Source: Candidatus Scalindua sp.
Lineage (GTDB): Bacteria; Planctomycetota; Brocadiia; Brocadiales; Scalinduaceae
Direction: 5' to 3'
Length of the DNA: 64,000 nt
Assembly: GCA_021776915.1 (NCBI GenBank)
Contig: JAIQZU010000084.1
Span: 124,001-188,000 of the forward strand
Shown in pieces: positions 19,364-29,156 of the stretch. The notes under the pieces are model-generated. The model worked only from the letters and a program-made list of their open reading frames with translations. It ran no database searches and was not told the origin of the DNA. How positions within the stretch are numbered: position 1 is the stretch's first letter; each line of letters begins with the position of its first letter. The translations under genes were made by a program, and so were the position numbers.

Positions 19364-20497
19364 TTATAAAATTAATTTGTTTGAAATAATCCATTTACAC
19401 ACTCGATCAGCAACGACACTGTGACCCAAGGAATTCCAATGGCCATCCACATCGTGCTCAATCCTCTTCCCCTTTGCCTTCCATGTCTCTTGAAACGTCT
19501 CCGTTAAATCTATAAACGGTATGCCTAATCTCTCTGTTACTTCCGCAGTAGCTTTATTGAGCATATACACACGCGTTGTCTTTGGGTCATCTCCGTTGTA
19601 TATAGGCTGACGGTTTGTATCCATCACAAGAAGAAGCTTAAAATCATACTCCCGCGCTACTGCAGCATATTCCTTAAACACATATTCAAGCATTTGCTTA
19701 AGAAACTCCCGATTAGCAAAGATATCAAGGTCTTTAGTGTTGACGTTTGCTTCATATCTGCGTGTCTCTGCATAAAATAGTCGTTTTATTATTTTTGATG
19801 TCTTGAAGAGATTTAGGTTTACAACCAGATATCGAACCAGGGCGAACTTTCTTATGAACCGCTTAAATGAAAGATTACTGACCGGTCTAGGCATCATCTC
19901 GGCAAAATGACCGTCTGTAAACGAAAGCATCCAGTTGTCTTTACGGCCGTATCCATATAAGCTTTCCTTGAAGTCATTATGTATTATGTTAATCACTACC
20001 AGGTCCGGACTGTATTGCGGTGCAATATTCCGTAATACAGTCAGGTACTGTACTAAATTTGCACCTGAGTGGCCAAAGCTGTATACCTCTATTTCAGGCT
20101 TCCACAACTTCTCCTTCAGCCTGTTTTCCATTAGATACGGATATGATTTGTCGTAATCAACCTGAAATGCCTCTACATAGGAATCTCCAATAACAGCAAT
20201 TCTAAATGTCGATGGCAACTTTTCGTTAATATACTCATAGGGAGAATTCCAACCATTTGAATTAATTCTATACTTCGAATGTATCTCCGAACGTTTCCCT
20301 TTTATTAAAACTCCTTCCTGGTTTGGTATAAAGTGGTTGCCCAATACCGGATCAAACAGCGTATCAGGAATATCACTTACTGGCATGACGACACGTACTA
20401 ACACTTCCAGGATAATGATACAGACAATCAACGATGGAATGGTCAAGATAAAGAAATAGAAAATTACCGCATTGATCGTTTTAAGTAGGCTCTTCAT
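19364..20497 (-). CDS. Membrane-anchored SGNH/GDSL hydrolase-like protein
   Basis: A 377-residue protein with an N-terminal TM anchor (about 10-37) followed by an extracytoplasmic SGNH domain. AVIGDSYVEAFQV (Ser about 106) is the nucleophile block, HSGANLVQYL gives the Gly/Asn oxyanion region (block II-like), and DVDGHWNSLGHSVVAD near the C-terminus supplies the catalytic Asp-x-x-His. Enzymes of this type add or remove O-acetyl groups on exopolysaccharides (AlgX/AlgJ-like) or on glycans. Its position between the B12 radical SAM gene and the LPG-synthase-like gene fits glycan decoration in the periplasm. Esterase versus transferase cannot be decided. Confidence 0.8.
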   Translation of the reverse strand: MKSLLKTINAVIFYFFILTIPSLIVCIIILEVLVRVVMPVSDIPDTLFDPVLGNHFIPNQEGVLIKGKRSEIHSKYRINSNGWNSPYEYINEKLPSTFRIAVIGDSYVEAFQVDYDKSYPYLMENRLKEKLWKPEIEVYSFGHSGANLVQYLTVLRNIAPQYSPDLVVINIIHNDFKESLYGYGRKDNWMLSFTDGHFAEMMPRPVSNLSFKRFIRKFALVRYLVVNLNLFKTSKIIKRLFYAETRRYEANVNTKDLDIFANREFLKQMLEYVFKEYAAVAREYDFKLLLVMDTNRQPIYNGDDPKTTRVYMLNKATAEVTERLGIPFIDLTETFQETWKAKGKRIEHDVDGHWNSLGHSVVADRVCKWIISNKLIL

Positions 20498-20532
20498 TTA
20501 AATTTAATCCTGGTTGAAACCGTCAGGTATCG

Positions 20533-22029
20533 CTATAACTTTGTTGGAGAAACGTTGCGTTTTCTTAGAATACCAAAAGCAAATTTAATATAACTTGATT
20601 TTTCCTTACTTTTGATCATACATACAATATATTTTAGATTTATAATAAAATTAAAATATCTGAGGAAATTTCTCATGTACTTCAGGTTAAATTTTAATTT
20701 GATATTCCTGGGAACAGGCACAGTAGCCTGAATTTTTGCCAACAGGTCATCTATAGGTATATTGTGGGCTGAAAGTTTACATTTAGATTCTATAAAATCA
20801 ATATATGTTCTATAGGAAACGTATGAAGACATCTTAGTATAATCATCGGTTGTAAGCTTATGTTTAAGGTATGAGTGTAATTCTGTACCCGGAAACGGAC
20901 ATGTAACATTAAAGATGGAAATATCACTTTTTATTTCATCAGCCAGAGATAGCGTTTTCTCTACATCCTCTTCTGTTTCTGTAGGCAGATTTATCATAAA
21001 ATTTGAGAAAACCCTTACCCTGTACTTTCTGCATATCTTGACAGCATTCCTAACCTGCTCTACCGTTATGCCTTTTTGAAGAAGTTTTAACAATCTTTCA
21101 GAGCCAGATTCTATACCAAAATCCACCTGAATACACCCTGCCCTCTTCAGGCTCTTCACAAACTCTTCATTTATTAAATGCACACGTGTCTCACACCCCC
21201 ACACGATTGGAAGCCCTCTTTTAGCAATCGCATCACACAAGTCAATGGCTTGTGACTTCCTGACTCCGAAGGTATCATCAAACAGATAAAACGCATCTAT
21301 ATTATATTTATTGTAAACATATTCGATCTCATCCACTACCTTTGATGGGCTACGATAACGAATGGTCCTCCCAAAAACATTTTTACTCACACAAAACCGG
21401 CAACCATAAGGGCAGCCTCTGGTAGAAAAGAAATAGAAGCCCCTTAGAGGAACGCCACGTACAAGGTGAATATTCGGCTGGAGATAAAAATCCATATTTA
21501 TCTTATCAAATGCAGGCATAGGAAGATCATCAAGGTTCTCTATAGATGCCCTTCTCGCATTTACTACAATCTTGCCGTGATCCTTGAATGCAATACCCGT
21601 AATAGAGTAAAGATCAGTGCTTTCATCACTACAAACAATATCATAGAATATTTCTTCGCCCTCACCAAGAACGACATAATCTATGTTCTCATCTGCCAGC
21701 ATCTGATCGGGAAACATTGTAGGATGTACTCCACCCACCGTTATCTTCGTACGTGGAAGTTCAGCCTTTATATCCTTTGCCATCTTAAATACACATGGTA
21801 CATCTGTGGTCAGACAGCTGATGCCTACATGCTCGGGATTAACGTCCACTGTCTCCTTCACAAGCCGGTCAACAAGTATATCTTCTGGAATATCACCCTT
21901 TTGATCAATCACATGATTGTCTACATTATGCTGAGAAAGATATGAAGATATATACATCAGGCCAAGTGGTGGCCTGAGGCTTAAACTCCTTGTCGGAGGA
22001 TTTATCAAACAAGTTCTAACTTTTCCCAT
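20533..22029 (-). CDS. B12-binding radical SAM enzyme
   Basis: A 498-residue protein. The N-terminal half is a cobalamin-binding-like domain (PPLGLMYISSYLSQ, GGVHPTMFP, VVLGEGEE). The radical SAM domain follows with RGCPYGCRFC as the CxxxCxxC iron-sulfur motif, FDDTFG and FGIESGSERLL as SAM-contacting strands. It belongs to the same broad BchE-like class as the other three B12 radical SAM proteins in the window but is clearly diverged from the 4032/54581 pair. A clean Shine-Dalgarno AAGGAGTG precedes the ATG. The substrate is not predictable. It is the first gene after a 224-bp gap containing an inverted repeat. Confidence 0.88.
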   Translation of the reverse strand: MGKVRTCLINPPTRSLSLRPPLGLMYISSYLSQHNVDNHVIDQKGDIPEDILVDRLVKETVDVNPEHVGISCLTTDVPCVFKMAKDIKAELPRTKITVGGVHPTMFPDQMLADENIDYVVLGEGEEIFYDIVCSDESTDLYSITGIAFKDHGKIVVNARRASIENLDDLPMPAFDKINMDFYLQPNIHLVRGVPLRGFYFFSTRGCPYGCRFCVSKNVFGRTIRYRSPSKVVDEIEYVYNKYNIDAFYLFDDTFGVRKSQAIDLCDAIAKRGLPIVWGCETRVHLINEEFVKSLKRAGCIQVDFGIESGSERLLKLLQKGITVEQVRNAVKICRKYRVRVFSNFMINLPTETEEDVEKTLSLADEIKSDISIFNVTCPFPGTELHSYLKHKLTTDDYTKMSSYVSYRTYIDFIESKCKLSAHNIPIDDLLAKIQATVPVPRNIKLKFNLKYMRNFLRYFNFIINLKYIVCMIKSKEKSSYIKFAFGILRKRNVSPTKL

Positions 22030-22049
22030 TTATCACACTCCTTTTTATA

Positions 22050-22213
22050 CAATTTGCATACTAATAACGTTACCAGAATATGTTTTCAGGCAGCCTGCGG
22101 GGTCGCACATATTCAAGCATAAAAGGAATCTATATCAGTCTGGCAAATCTTTCTAGGTATAAGAATTTTTTGTTAGTACATCACTCTATCTTACATACGT
22201 TTTATGCAAATTG
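22050..22213. repeat. Inverted repeat spanning an intergenic gap
   Basis: The 11-mer CAATTTGCATA (22050-22060) recurs inverted as TATGCAAATTG (22203-22213), with a further AACGT / ACGTT pair just inside (22066-22070 and 22197-22201). The arms bracket about 140 bp of the gap between the CDP-alcohol transferase gene and the radical SAM gene. It might be a small mobile-element remnant or a regulatory structure; no ORF lies inside. Confidence 0.4.
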
Positions 22214-22253
22214 CGTAATAACCATATTAATAGCTCTATTCTTTTAATCACAA

Positions 22254-22934
22254 TCAGACATCCGGAGATCTTTGAGATTTTATGTGTAGATCATACATGT
22301 TTATAAATATCTTTATCCAGCCCAGAGCACCTATCGTCGCCAAGAAAAACAAACCTATATATAAACAGTTAATCAAGGCAAAAAAAGTTAATACCAGATA
22401 TAATGACACCTCATATCCAACATAGACATTACTCTTTAATCTAACGGCAAACGAATCAGACTGCATAAACAGTTTCCTTCCAACCATCATGTAAAATGAC
22501 AAGAATGCATTTGATAGGGCAACAAAACCCAATATCAGAACCAATGGGTTATGTGTTTGCATATAAACACCACCGGAAATTGCCAGAAACAAAAAGACCA
22601 CCTTGATAACATCAAGCATTGCATCAAAAAGACGTCCGAACTGAGAAGCCATGTTCTTATACCTTGCAAGCTGTCCATCCAGCACATCAAATAAATATGC
22701 CATATTCAAAAATAAGGCGCCTAAGACTAGATACAAATAATCATAAAGAAAGAACAAATAAGAAGCAATGAGTGCCATAATCAATGATATAACAGATACC
22801 ATATTAGGAGTAAGGCTGGTGTCTTTCAGAAACCTCAATAGAATGATATTTGCAACTGGCCTGTAAAGAAGCATGCTGAAAAGCTCCTTATTGCCCTTGT
22901 CTTCCGGCTTGTAAATATTGTCTTCTTTTGTCAT
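22254..22934 (-). CDS. CDP-alcohol phosphotransferase family membrane protein
   Basis: A 226-residue membrane enzyme with about six TM helices. It contains the full family signature DG-x2-AR-x8-G-x3-D-x3-D, read as DGQLARYKNMASQFG then RLFDAMLD, which binds the metal and the CDP moiety. Enzymes of this family displace CMP from a CDP-alcohol or CDP-lipid to make phospholipids or phosphodiester-linked head groups. Inside a glycan cluster it could make a dedicated lipid (for example an inositol or archaetidyl-like carrier) or attach a phospho-alcohol. Translation is coupled to the upstream GT39-like gene by a 4-bp overlap. Confidence 0.88.
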   Translation of the reverse strand: MTKEDNIYKPEDKGNKELFSMLLYRPVANIILLRFLKDTSLTPNMVSVISLIMALIASYLFFLYDYLYLVLGALFLNMAYLFDVLDGQLARYKNMASQFGRLFDAMLDVIKVVFLFLAISGGVYMQTHNPLVLILGFVALSNAFLSFYMMVGRKLFMQSDSFAVRLKSNVYVGYEVSLYLVLTFFALINCLYIGLFFLATIGALGWIKIFINMYDLHIKSQRSPDV

Positions 22935-24487
22935 ATGCTGCCAGCCTCTTTATCATTCATTTTCAGTGCATAAACAATCTTAGAAAGTGTAAAAAATGTC
23001 ATTCCGATTATAAATACAAGCAAAATCAGGACAAAGGGCATCATGGAACTATGGACCTTTAGAATGTGAAACCACCATATATCTAACAAATCATAGCCGG
23101 ACAGAGATGCCTTTGTTGGTGTTATAAGCCTATGATCAGGATCAAAATCAAAAACTAAACTTTTGCCGGATGTCAGTTTATATAAAAAAGAAAGAAACAT
23201 ATACCACGTTCCTTTTATGGGACTTATATCTGGAATATAATTAATCATGTATTCGTCAATGTTCAATTTCTCTTTCAGGAAGAATAACCATCTCGAATTA
23301 TTGACAAAAAGGGATGGTAGCTGTACCAGGAACCCCATAATAGCTAATACCCATATTGCTATTTTTCCGGATAAATGTCTAGATTCATATATTGCATGTG
23401 CCAGGAAAACAGCAAGGAAAGGAATAGATAAGAAAAGATAGCGTGGACCCCATGAAAACAAAGACCCTCTGTCAAAATGAAAGATATGAAATGAAAAATT
23501 TAACAGGATAATTGACAGTACAAGAAATGAAAATACCTTATTCTTGCTACAAAAATCTTTAATACTGAACAAAAACAGGATAATCGGAATATTGAAGAAA
23601 AGAAATCCCTTACCGCTGCTGAATAGAAAATAAAAGGAACCTTTAAAATATTTATATTCTGTTGACGCCTTTGCGATCATATTCGAGACAGATCCATATT
23701 CCGTATTAAAGATACCTTCATATCTGACATAATTAAAACCAAAAATTATCAAAAGATAGATTACCAGGGGAAAAGCGAATATTGACAGATTGATAACCGT
23801 CTTACGAATATCTTTTTCCTTATACCCATACACAATAAATGTTAGTACGAAGCAGATAATGTAAATCAAATAATTCTTCTTAATAAACATTGAATACCCG
23901 GAAAACAAACCACTGTAAAATATATAACATAACGATCCGGTATTCAGGTATCTAAGGATAAAGTAGGCAGCAAAAAGAAAACAGAAGGTAACTGCGGGCT
24001 CTGAAAAGCCGCAACGTGAATATGCAAAACTCATAGTGCAAAATGAAAAAATAAGAGATGATATAAAGGAAATTCTCATAGAATATTTTAATTCCGACAA
24101 CAATAAAATAAATACTACAGATAACCCGGCACACATAATTGGATTTACAAAAGAGACAAATAGCTGGGTAACATACTCAGGATGAACGCCCTTAACAAAA
24201 AACGACATTACCGTGCCCAGGAAATAGAACGGAACCAGTAAAATAGGCATCCCGAGACCCTGGCCTGAATAGATTTTCCCTCCCCTGCCTATCTTGCCTC
24301 TTTTCTGGTATTTCATTTCCTTAACGCCGAATTCCGTATCATGGATAGAAAGGTCACCATCGCTAACGATACTCTTAGCCACAAGATAATTTTCAAGACC
24401 ATCTCCTCCATAGTGGCCTGAGGAAAAGAATGCAAAGATAGCCAGAAAAAACAGAAAAAAAGTCACATAAATCTTTTTACTGTACAT
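22931..24487 (-). CDS. Polytopic GT39-like membrane protein
   Basis: A 518-residue protein with about ten TM helices. Its first extracytoplasmic loop is acidic (GDGLENYLVAKSIVSDGDLS, then DTEFGVKEM) and the gene lies next to a GT4 and a CDP-alcohol transferase, consistent with a GT-C glycosyltransferase. The loop lacks the clear DE-(A/x)-H of the 2301 protein, so function is less secure. The SRCGFSEPAVTFCFLFAAYFILRY region resembles PMT_2 membrane helices. It overlaps the GT4 gene by 11 bp and the CDP-alcohol gene by 4 bp. Confidence 0.68.
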   Translation of the reverse strand: MYSKKIYVTFFLFFLAIFAFFSSGHYGGDGLENYLVAKSIVSDGDLSIHDTEFGVKEMKYQKRGKIGRGGKIYSGQGLGMPILLVPFYFLGTVMSFFVKGVHPEYVTQLFVSFVNPIMCAGLSVVFILLLSELKYSMRISFISSLIFSFCTMSFAYSRCGFSEPAVTFCFLFAAYFILRYLNTGSLCYIFYSGLFSGYSMFIKKNYLIYIICFVLTFIVYGYKEKDIRKTVINLSIFAFPLVIYLLIIFGFNYVRYEGIFNTEYGSVSNMIAKASTEYKYFKGSFYFLFSSGKGFLFFNIPIILFLFSIKDFCSKNKVFSFLVLSIILLNFSFHIFHFDRGSLFSWGPRYLFLSIPFLAVFLAHAIYESRHLSGKIAIWVLAIMGFLVQLPSLFVNNSRWLFFLKEKLNIDEYMINYIPDISPIKGTWYMFLSFLYKLTSGKSLVFDFDPDHRLITPTKASLSGYDLLDIWWFHILKVHSSMMPFVLILLVFIIGMTFFTLSKIVYALKMNDKEAGSI

Positions 24488-25700
24488 TTGTTCTCTTTTC
24501 TATAGCACAATAATATTTTTCTGCTATGAGTAAATATGAATTATTTTTTGCTGTCTTTATGGCTTGTTTCCTAAAACCTTCAAGACTTTCTAAACTTATA
24601 ACTTCTTCCATCTTATTTGCTAACGATAACGCATCGGCAGGCTTGACAAGCCAACCGTTTTTCCCATTTTTCACGATATCAGGTATGCCGCTTATCTCAC
24701 TTGCAAGCACAGGTATGCCACAAGCCATAGACTCCTGTATTACAACCGGCATACCTTCAGTTTCACCCTTTCTATCAAAGACTGATGGCACAACTATAAC
24801 ATCACCTAAAGAATATATCTCAGGCAAGAGTTCATTCTTGGTCCATCCTAAAAACCTCACATTATCTGAAATACCATATGCTTCTACCAGTTTTGTTATA
24901 TGATTATATAAAGGCCCTCCTCCCACAAGAATAAGGTTAAATTTGTAACCCTTCTCTTGTAATATGGCAGAAGCCTTGATCAAAAACTCTATCCCCTTCT
25001 TCTCAGAAAACTTACCAACAAAAAGAAAAGTAAAAATATTGCTCAAGCTAAACTTAGCTCTTAAACTATCTTTTTCCACATTATATTTAAACTTATTTGT
25101 ATCCACACCCATAGGTATAATATGGCTTGTTATATCTTTATGGCTTACTTCTCTAACCTGCTCTTTAATGTAATTACTTACAGGGAGCATTATGTCTGTT
25201 CTCTCTAAGATAAGCCTGCAGATATGTGTGCCAAAAATACCACATCTCTTGAGCATGAAGATATCTGCGGCATGAACTGTCAGGACATGATTAAATTTTA
25301 AGAGCCTTCCAATTAATGCACAAATTAAACCTTGAGGCACGATCCAGTGAGTATTAACTACATCTATCTTGTTCTTTATTATTACATTGATTGTGGCCAA
25401 ACATTGAAACAATAAAAAAAAAGGGATTTGCAAGTATGCCAGGAGGCTACTCTTTAAATCACTTAAAATCCCTTCTCCACTCCCAAGAAGCTGAAGTCTT
25501 AAAGGTAAAAAATATATAAATCTATGTATTTTCAATCCCTCTGACTCTTCGTAACGCAACAAGCCGGTAGAGTGAGGCACCAGTACGTGCACCTCGTAGA
25601 AGCGACATAACGCCTTTGCAAGGTCGAAGACAAATCGAGCGGAGACAGCGTCATCTTTGCTTTTAGGAAAAGTACTAGTTAAAATAAGTAGCTTCTTCAT
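24477..25700 (-). CDS. GT4-type glycosyltransferase
   Basis: A 407-residue GT-B enzyme. N-terminal LILTSTFPKSKDDAVSARF and VNTHWIVPQG, VLTVHAADIF (H-G-like acceptor region) lead into the donor domain with FVGKFSEKKGIEFLI, LVGGGPLY and PVVIQESMACGIPVLASEISGIPDIV, where the E-x7-E-like motif binds the nucleotide sugar. Length and motif order are standard for GT4. It should be cytoplasmic and follow the methyltransferase gene by 31 bp. Specific sugar unknown. Confidence 0.9.
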   Translation of the reverse strand: MKKLLILTSTFPKSKDDAVSARFVFDLAKALCRFYEVHVLVPHSTGLLRYEESEGLKIHRFIYFLPLRLQLLGSGEGILSDLKSSLLAYLQIPFFLLFQCLATINVIIKNKIDVVNTHWIVPQGLICALIGRLLKFNHVLTVHAADIFMLKRCGIFGTHICRLILERTDIMLPVSNYIKEQVREVSHKDITSHIIPMGVDTNKFKYNVEKDSLRAKFSLSNIFTFLFVGKFSEKKGIEFLIKASAILQEKGYKFNLILVGGGPLYNHITKLVEAYGISDNVRFLGWTKNELLPEIYSLGDVIVVPSVFDRKGETEGMPVVIQESMACGIPVLASEISGIPDIVKNGKNGWLVKPADALSLANKMEEVISLESLEGFRKQAIKTAKNNSYLLIAEKYYCAIEKRTNVQ

Positions 25701-25731
25701 TACGATCTGCCACCTTCACTCCTTTAATATA

Positions 25732-26532
25732 CTAACGCTTATTAGCTATTACCAGTATTGAACCTGCGCTTGTCCATCTTAAAATTTCTTCCAATAAATT
25801 CCCTGTAAAAACGGCCAGTTTATTCTCACCATCGTAGCTATCCTTATTTCTAAAAATACTGCAAAATTCCACAAGACTGAATACATGGTCCACCGGCATT
25901 ATTTCTTCTATTAGAAACCCACTCTTTGATATTACATCTTCCAATTCCCTCACTTTGAAGTATCTCTGGTAATAGCAAACCCTGGGAGGTTTATTGAATA
26001 TATTACGTATAAACGAGTTGTGTTTTAAATAATCTAAAGGCTTTTTTATCTTCAAAAATATGTTTTTGTATGGAACAGTCAGTATCAACTTCCCTTCAGG
26101 CTTTAAAACTCTATAGGCCTCATTCAACACACCGTCAGGGCCCTCTGCAAAATGTTCTATCACCCCCCAGGATAAATAGGTACTGAAATAGTTAGTCTCA
26201 AAGGGCATACTTCTTACATCAGCAGTATATACCTCCAGCGTAGCATCATAAGCCTTAATCTTATCTATACATTCCTGTTGATAATCTATCCCAACCATTT
26301 TATATCCCAACATGCTAAGCTTGATAACCCACGGCCCAAGGCCACAACCGGCTTCTAATATACGCCCATCTTTCGGAAGGTAATCAATAATAATATCTAA
26401 GAACTTTTTGACCCGAGGGTAGCTGAATACTTCCATGATAGTCTCGATATCAGTATTTATCCAGTTTTCACACCATGCCTCTTTTGTGACTCTATTAATA
26501 CTGTCAATGTCGCTGTCTTTCATTTTATCCAT
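25732..26532 (-). CDS. Class I SAM-dependent methyltransferase
   Basis: A 266-residue methyltransferase with motif I ILEAGCGLGPWVIKLSMLG, motif II acidic GIDYQQECIDKIK, then ADVRSMPFETNYFSTYLSWGVIEHF and KPEGKLILTVPY, all of Methyltransf_11/25 type. It has no TM or signal. It likely O- or N-methylates a sugar in the growing glycan. Another in-frame start at Met4 (MKDSDIDS) would shorten it by three residues only. Confidence 0.84.
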   Translation of the reverse strand: MDKMKDSDIDSINRVTKEAWCENWINTDIETIMEVFSYPRVKKFLDIIIDYLPKDGRILEAGCGLGPWVIKLSMLGYKMVGIDYQQECIDKIKAYDATLEVYTADVRSMPFETNYFSTYLSWGVIEHFAEGPDGVLNEAYRVLKPEGKLILTVPYKNIFLKIKKPLDYLKHNSFIRNIFNKPPRVCYYQRYFKVRELEDVISKSGFLIEEIMPVDHVFSLVEFCSIFRNKDSYDGENKLAVFTGNLLEEILRWTSAGSILVIANKR

Positions 26533-26645
26533 AACCTACCCTGTAAAGAATATATCCATTACCCATATTTCCATTTGGAAGGATAACCCTGCATTTATTC
26601 ATTTTATAAGAGAGTAGACTTTTATGGTATGTTATAATTTCAGCA

Positions 26646-27599
26646 TTAATTTGATTCAGTTTTATCAAAAGAGTCCTTCTTAAGTCTGTAGAGTATTTCT
26701 TCGTTAAGCTTCCTGTTTGCCGACATAATATCCCCTAACAGACCTATCATCATAATCAGAATACCTATGATTATGCCTACAGATGCTATAATCAATGATT
26801 GCACATGACCTCCATGCATCCTGGTATAATGTGATATAAGAAATCTGATAATGAGAATAATGCTGAACGATATGGGAATCAGTCCTATCTTAAAGAAACT
26901 CCTCAGAGGTTCGTACATCAGATAGATACGAAGCAGCGTAGTTGTAGACCTCAAAACATATGAGGGAATACTCTTTATAAGCCTCGATTCCCTCAGCTTT
27001 TGGTTTGTTGATATTCCAATATAGTTGATTGGTATCTCTTTTCTGCCTGCCTGAATTATTGTCTCCAGGGTATACGTGTAGGTTGAAAACACATTAAGCC
27101 TTAATGCAGCATCCCTGCTATATGCCCTGAAGCCGCTTGTTGTATCAGGTATATCAGTGTCCGACAATCTTCGCACAACGTAACTGCCGACCTTCTGAAG
27201 TATTTTCTTCGTCAGAGAGAAATGCTTGATATTCAGAATATCACGACAGCCGATAACAATTTCAGCTTTTTTATCAAGTATCGGTTTGACTAGTTTTGTA
27301 ATATCCGCGCCTCTGTATTGATTATCTCCGTCAGTGTTCACTATTATATCTGCACCCAGTTCAAGGGATCTTTCTATGCCTCTCCTGAATGCCTCTGCAA
27401 GGCCGCTTCTTACTGGAAGATCCAGAATGTGACCTACCCCTTCTTTCTTTGCCACCTCCACCGTAGAATCTGTTGAACCATCGTTTATCACGAGGGTTTT
27501 AATTTCATCAATACCTTCTATTTCTTTAGGTAAATCCCTCAAAGTAACAGGCAAGGTCGCCTCCTCATTATGGCATGGAATCTGGATAATAAGTTTCAT
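26646..27599 (-). CDS. DPM1-like GT2 with C-terminal TM segments
   Basis: A 317-residue enzyme. The GT-A domain has IQIPCHNEEATLP, VINDGSTDST, NTDGDNQY (acidic metal motif) and IVIGCRD, matching polyprenyl-phosphate glycosyltransferases. RRLSDTDIPDTTSGFRAYSRDAALRLNVF is the conserved C-terminal part. Two TM helices (about 233-252 and 262-285) anchor it in the membrane. It would produce a polyprenyl-phosphate sugar for one of the GT39-type proteins. A degenerate partial duplicate lies at 32425-32979, with recognisable similarity even in the 60 bp upstream of the start. Confidence 0.9.
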   Translation of the reverse strand: MKLIIQIPCHNEEATLPVTLRDLPKEIEGIDEIKTLVINDGSTDSTVEVAKKEGVGHILDLPVRSGLAEAFRRGIERSLELGADIIVNTDGDNQYRGADITKLVKPILDKKAEIVIGCRDILNIKHFSLTKKILQKVGSYVVRRLSDTDIPDTTSGFRAYSRDAALRLNVFSTYTYTLETIIQAGRKEIPINYIGISTNQKLRESRLIKSIPSYVLRSTTTLLRIYLMYEPLRSFFKIGLIPISFSIILIIRFLISHYTRMHGGHVQSLIIASVGIIIGILIMMIGLLGDIMSANRKLNEEILYRLKKDSFDKTESN

Positions 27600-27659
27600 G
27601 TGATCTCTTTAATATACAACTGTTTAGAAAGTCAAAAATCTAAATGATGCTTTTATGGT

Positions 27660-29117
27660 TTATAATTTGCTGACATCAAAGCTTTTGCTATGTTTCGCAA
27701 TTCTAGCCTGAATAGATTCAAGCAGTCCTTCTCTCAGGATCCCCTGCTTTATTGCTAAGGTAGCCCATGCGGGGCATAAAGGGTCTTCCCTTTGTTCACT
27801 ATAGTTGTTCAACTCATCATTTTTTACAATTAATCCGGTATCATAATCTACTCTTGAATAAGCAGACCTGGTCGCACATCCACCCTGACACAAATCATTC
27901 TTATACAAATCACAAACATCAGGAGAACATACGTACGTGCCATATCCTTTTGCAAATTCTGTTCTGTAATTAACTAGTTTCTTGCTATTTGCCAAACGCT
28001 TCAAAGAAAAATCATTCTCATAAATATTCCCAAATGTATATTCATCTGTAGCGTCTTTTCCGGGTGATTCAGAACATGCAGTAACGTCTCCATTCGCCCT
28101 TATATGTAATCCAGATCTATTACGATTACATGTCTTGTTATATGTAAATGCCGACCATGGAGTCCAATCAATATTAAATATATCTTTGTCAATCATTGAT
28201 ATTAAGTCATATAGTACCTTAACATGTAGTGATGTGATTCCAATTTCCTGATCTTCACCTTCAGCAGCTCCACAATAATGAACTGGTACTATCGAGTGAT
28301 CAAATCCATTCTCCATAACCCACATATGAAGGTCAAGCATCCCGTCGAATGTTGTATGGTCCAGAACAGAGTTTACGACTAGTCTCAGCGATGGATTCTT
28401 ACCGTAACCAACGTTTATCAGGTTCCGATAGCCATCCTGCATCTTCTTAAATGCACCGGTCTGGTTTGCTTTATAATCCTGGAGTTCTTCAATTAATGTG
28501 TCTCCTTTAGTACACAAACTTATTTCGTATGCAGCAAATTGTTCTGCAATTTCTGGAGTAATTAAGGCTACATCATCAAATGTCATTATCTTGGATTTTT
28601 TCCCTCTTTTGTTGTAGATATCATATATCATATTAACAACTTTAAAGAAATGCTCCGCTCTCTTTTTTTGTTTTCCTAATTTCGGATCTTTATATATTAA
28701 AGGTTCTCCGCCAGTTAGTATAAAAAGCATAACCCCTAAATCGAATGCTTCTTCAGTAATCTTCTTTAACTTGTCATAAGGCAGATATTCGTCTTTGGAA
28801 GGCCCTGAAGAGGCAAAACACCATGTACATTCAAAGTTGCATCCCCTTGTAATCATATAATCAAGAGATGTAATCTTAATTCCCTGCTTTATCATGCTTA
28901 ACAGCTTATCAGGAGTAACTCCGCCCATACCAGGATGCAAATCTACAACGCTTCCTCTAAGCCTTCTGATTTTATTAATTTCCTCTGAGGTTAACGAATA
29001 CACTTTATCCCCTTTCTCAGGCTTTTTCAAAGGTCTTGTGAAAGGTTTCTTTTCTGAGTTTAGTCCTGGACTTAGAAGCGCTTTTAACGTATCTGTCATT
29101 GGAACTTTATTTTTCAT
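27660..29117 (-). CDS. Radical SAM/SPASM domain protein
   Basis: A 485-residue enzyme. The SAM cluster motif is CNFECTWC (Cys93, 97, 100), followed by LTGGEPLIY, the second SAM-binding strand. A cysteine-rich C-terminal region (CNRNRSGLHIRANGDVTACSES, then CSPDVCDLYKNDLCQGGC) looks like a SPASM/Twitch auxiliary cluster domain. SPASM enzymes modify peptides or carry out alcohol oxidation or C-C chemistry on small substrates. No small peptide gene is seen beside it. It is 39 bp from the iron alcohol dehydrogenase gene, so it may act in the same short pathway. The substrate is unknown. Confidence 0.85.
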   Translation of the reverse strand: MKNKVPMTDTLKALLSPGLNSEKKPFTRPLKKPEKGDKVYSLTSEEINKIRRLRGSVVDLHPGMGGVTPDKLLSMIKQGIKITSLDYMITRGCNFECTWCFASSGPSKDEYLPYDKLKKITEEAFDLGVMLFILTGGEPLIYKDPKLGKQKKRAEHFFKVVNMIYDIYNKRGKKSKIMTFDDVALITPEIAEQFAAYEISLCTKGDTLIEELQDYKANQTGAFKKMQDGYRNLINVGYGKNPSLRLVVNSVLDHTTFDGMLDLHMWVMENGFDHSIVPVHYCGAAEGEDQEIGITSLHVKVLYDLISMIDKDIFNIDWTPWSAFTYNKTCNRNRSGLHIRANGDVTACSESPGKDATDEYTFGNIYENDFSLKRLANSKKLVNYRTEFAKGYGTYVCSPDVCDLYKNDLCQGGCATRSAYSRVDYDTGLIVKNDELNNYSEQREDPLCPAWATLAIKQGILREGLLESIQARIAKHSKSFDVSKL

Positions 29118-29156
29118 TTTATCGCTGCTAAAAAGAAGGTTAATATGAATAAGGTA

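Noticed and set aside
27660-29117. Ribosomally made peptide (RiPP) system around the SPASM radical SAM protein
   Set aside because: No short precursor-like ORF with a Shine-Dalgarno was found next to it, and the neighbours are an alcohol dehydrogenase and a GT2.
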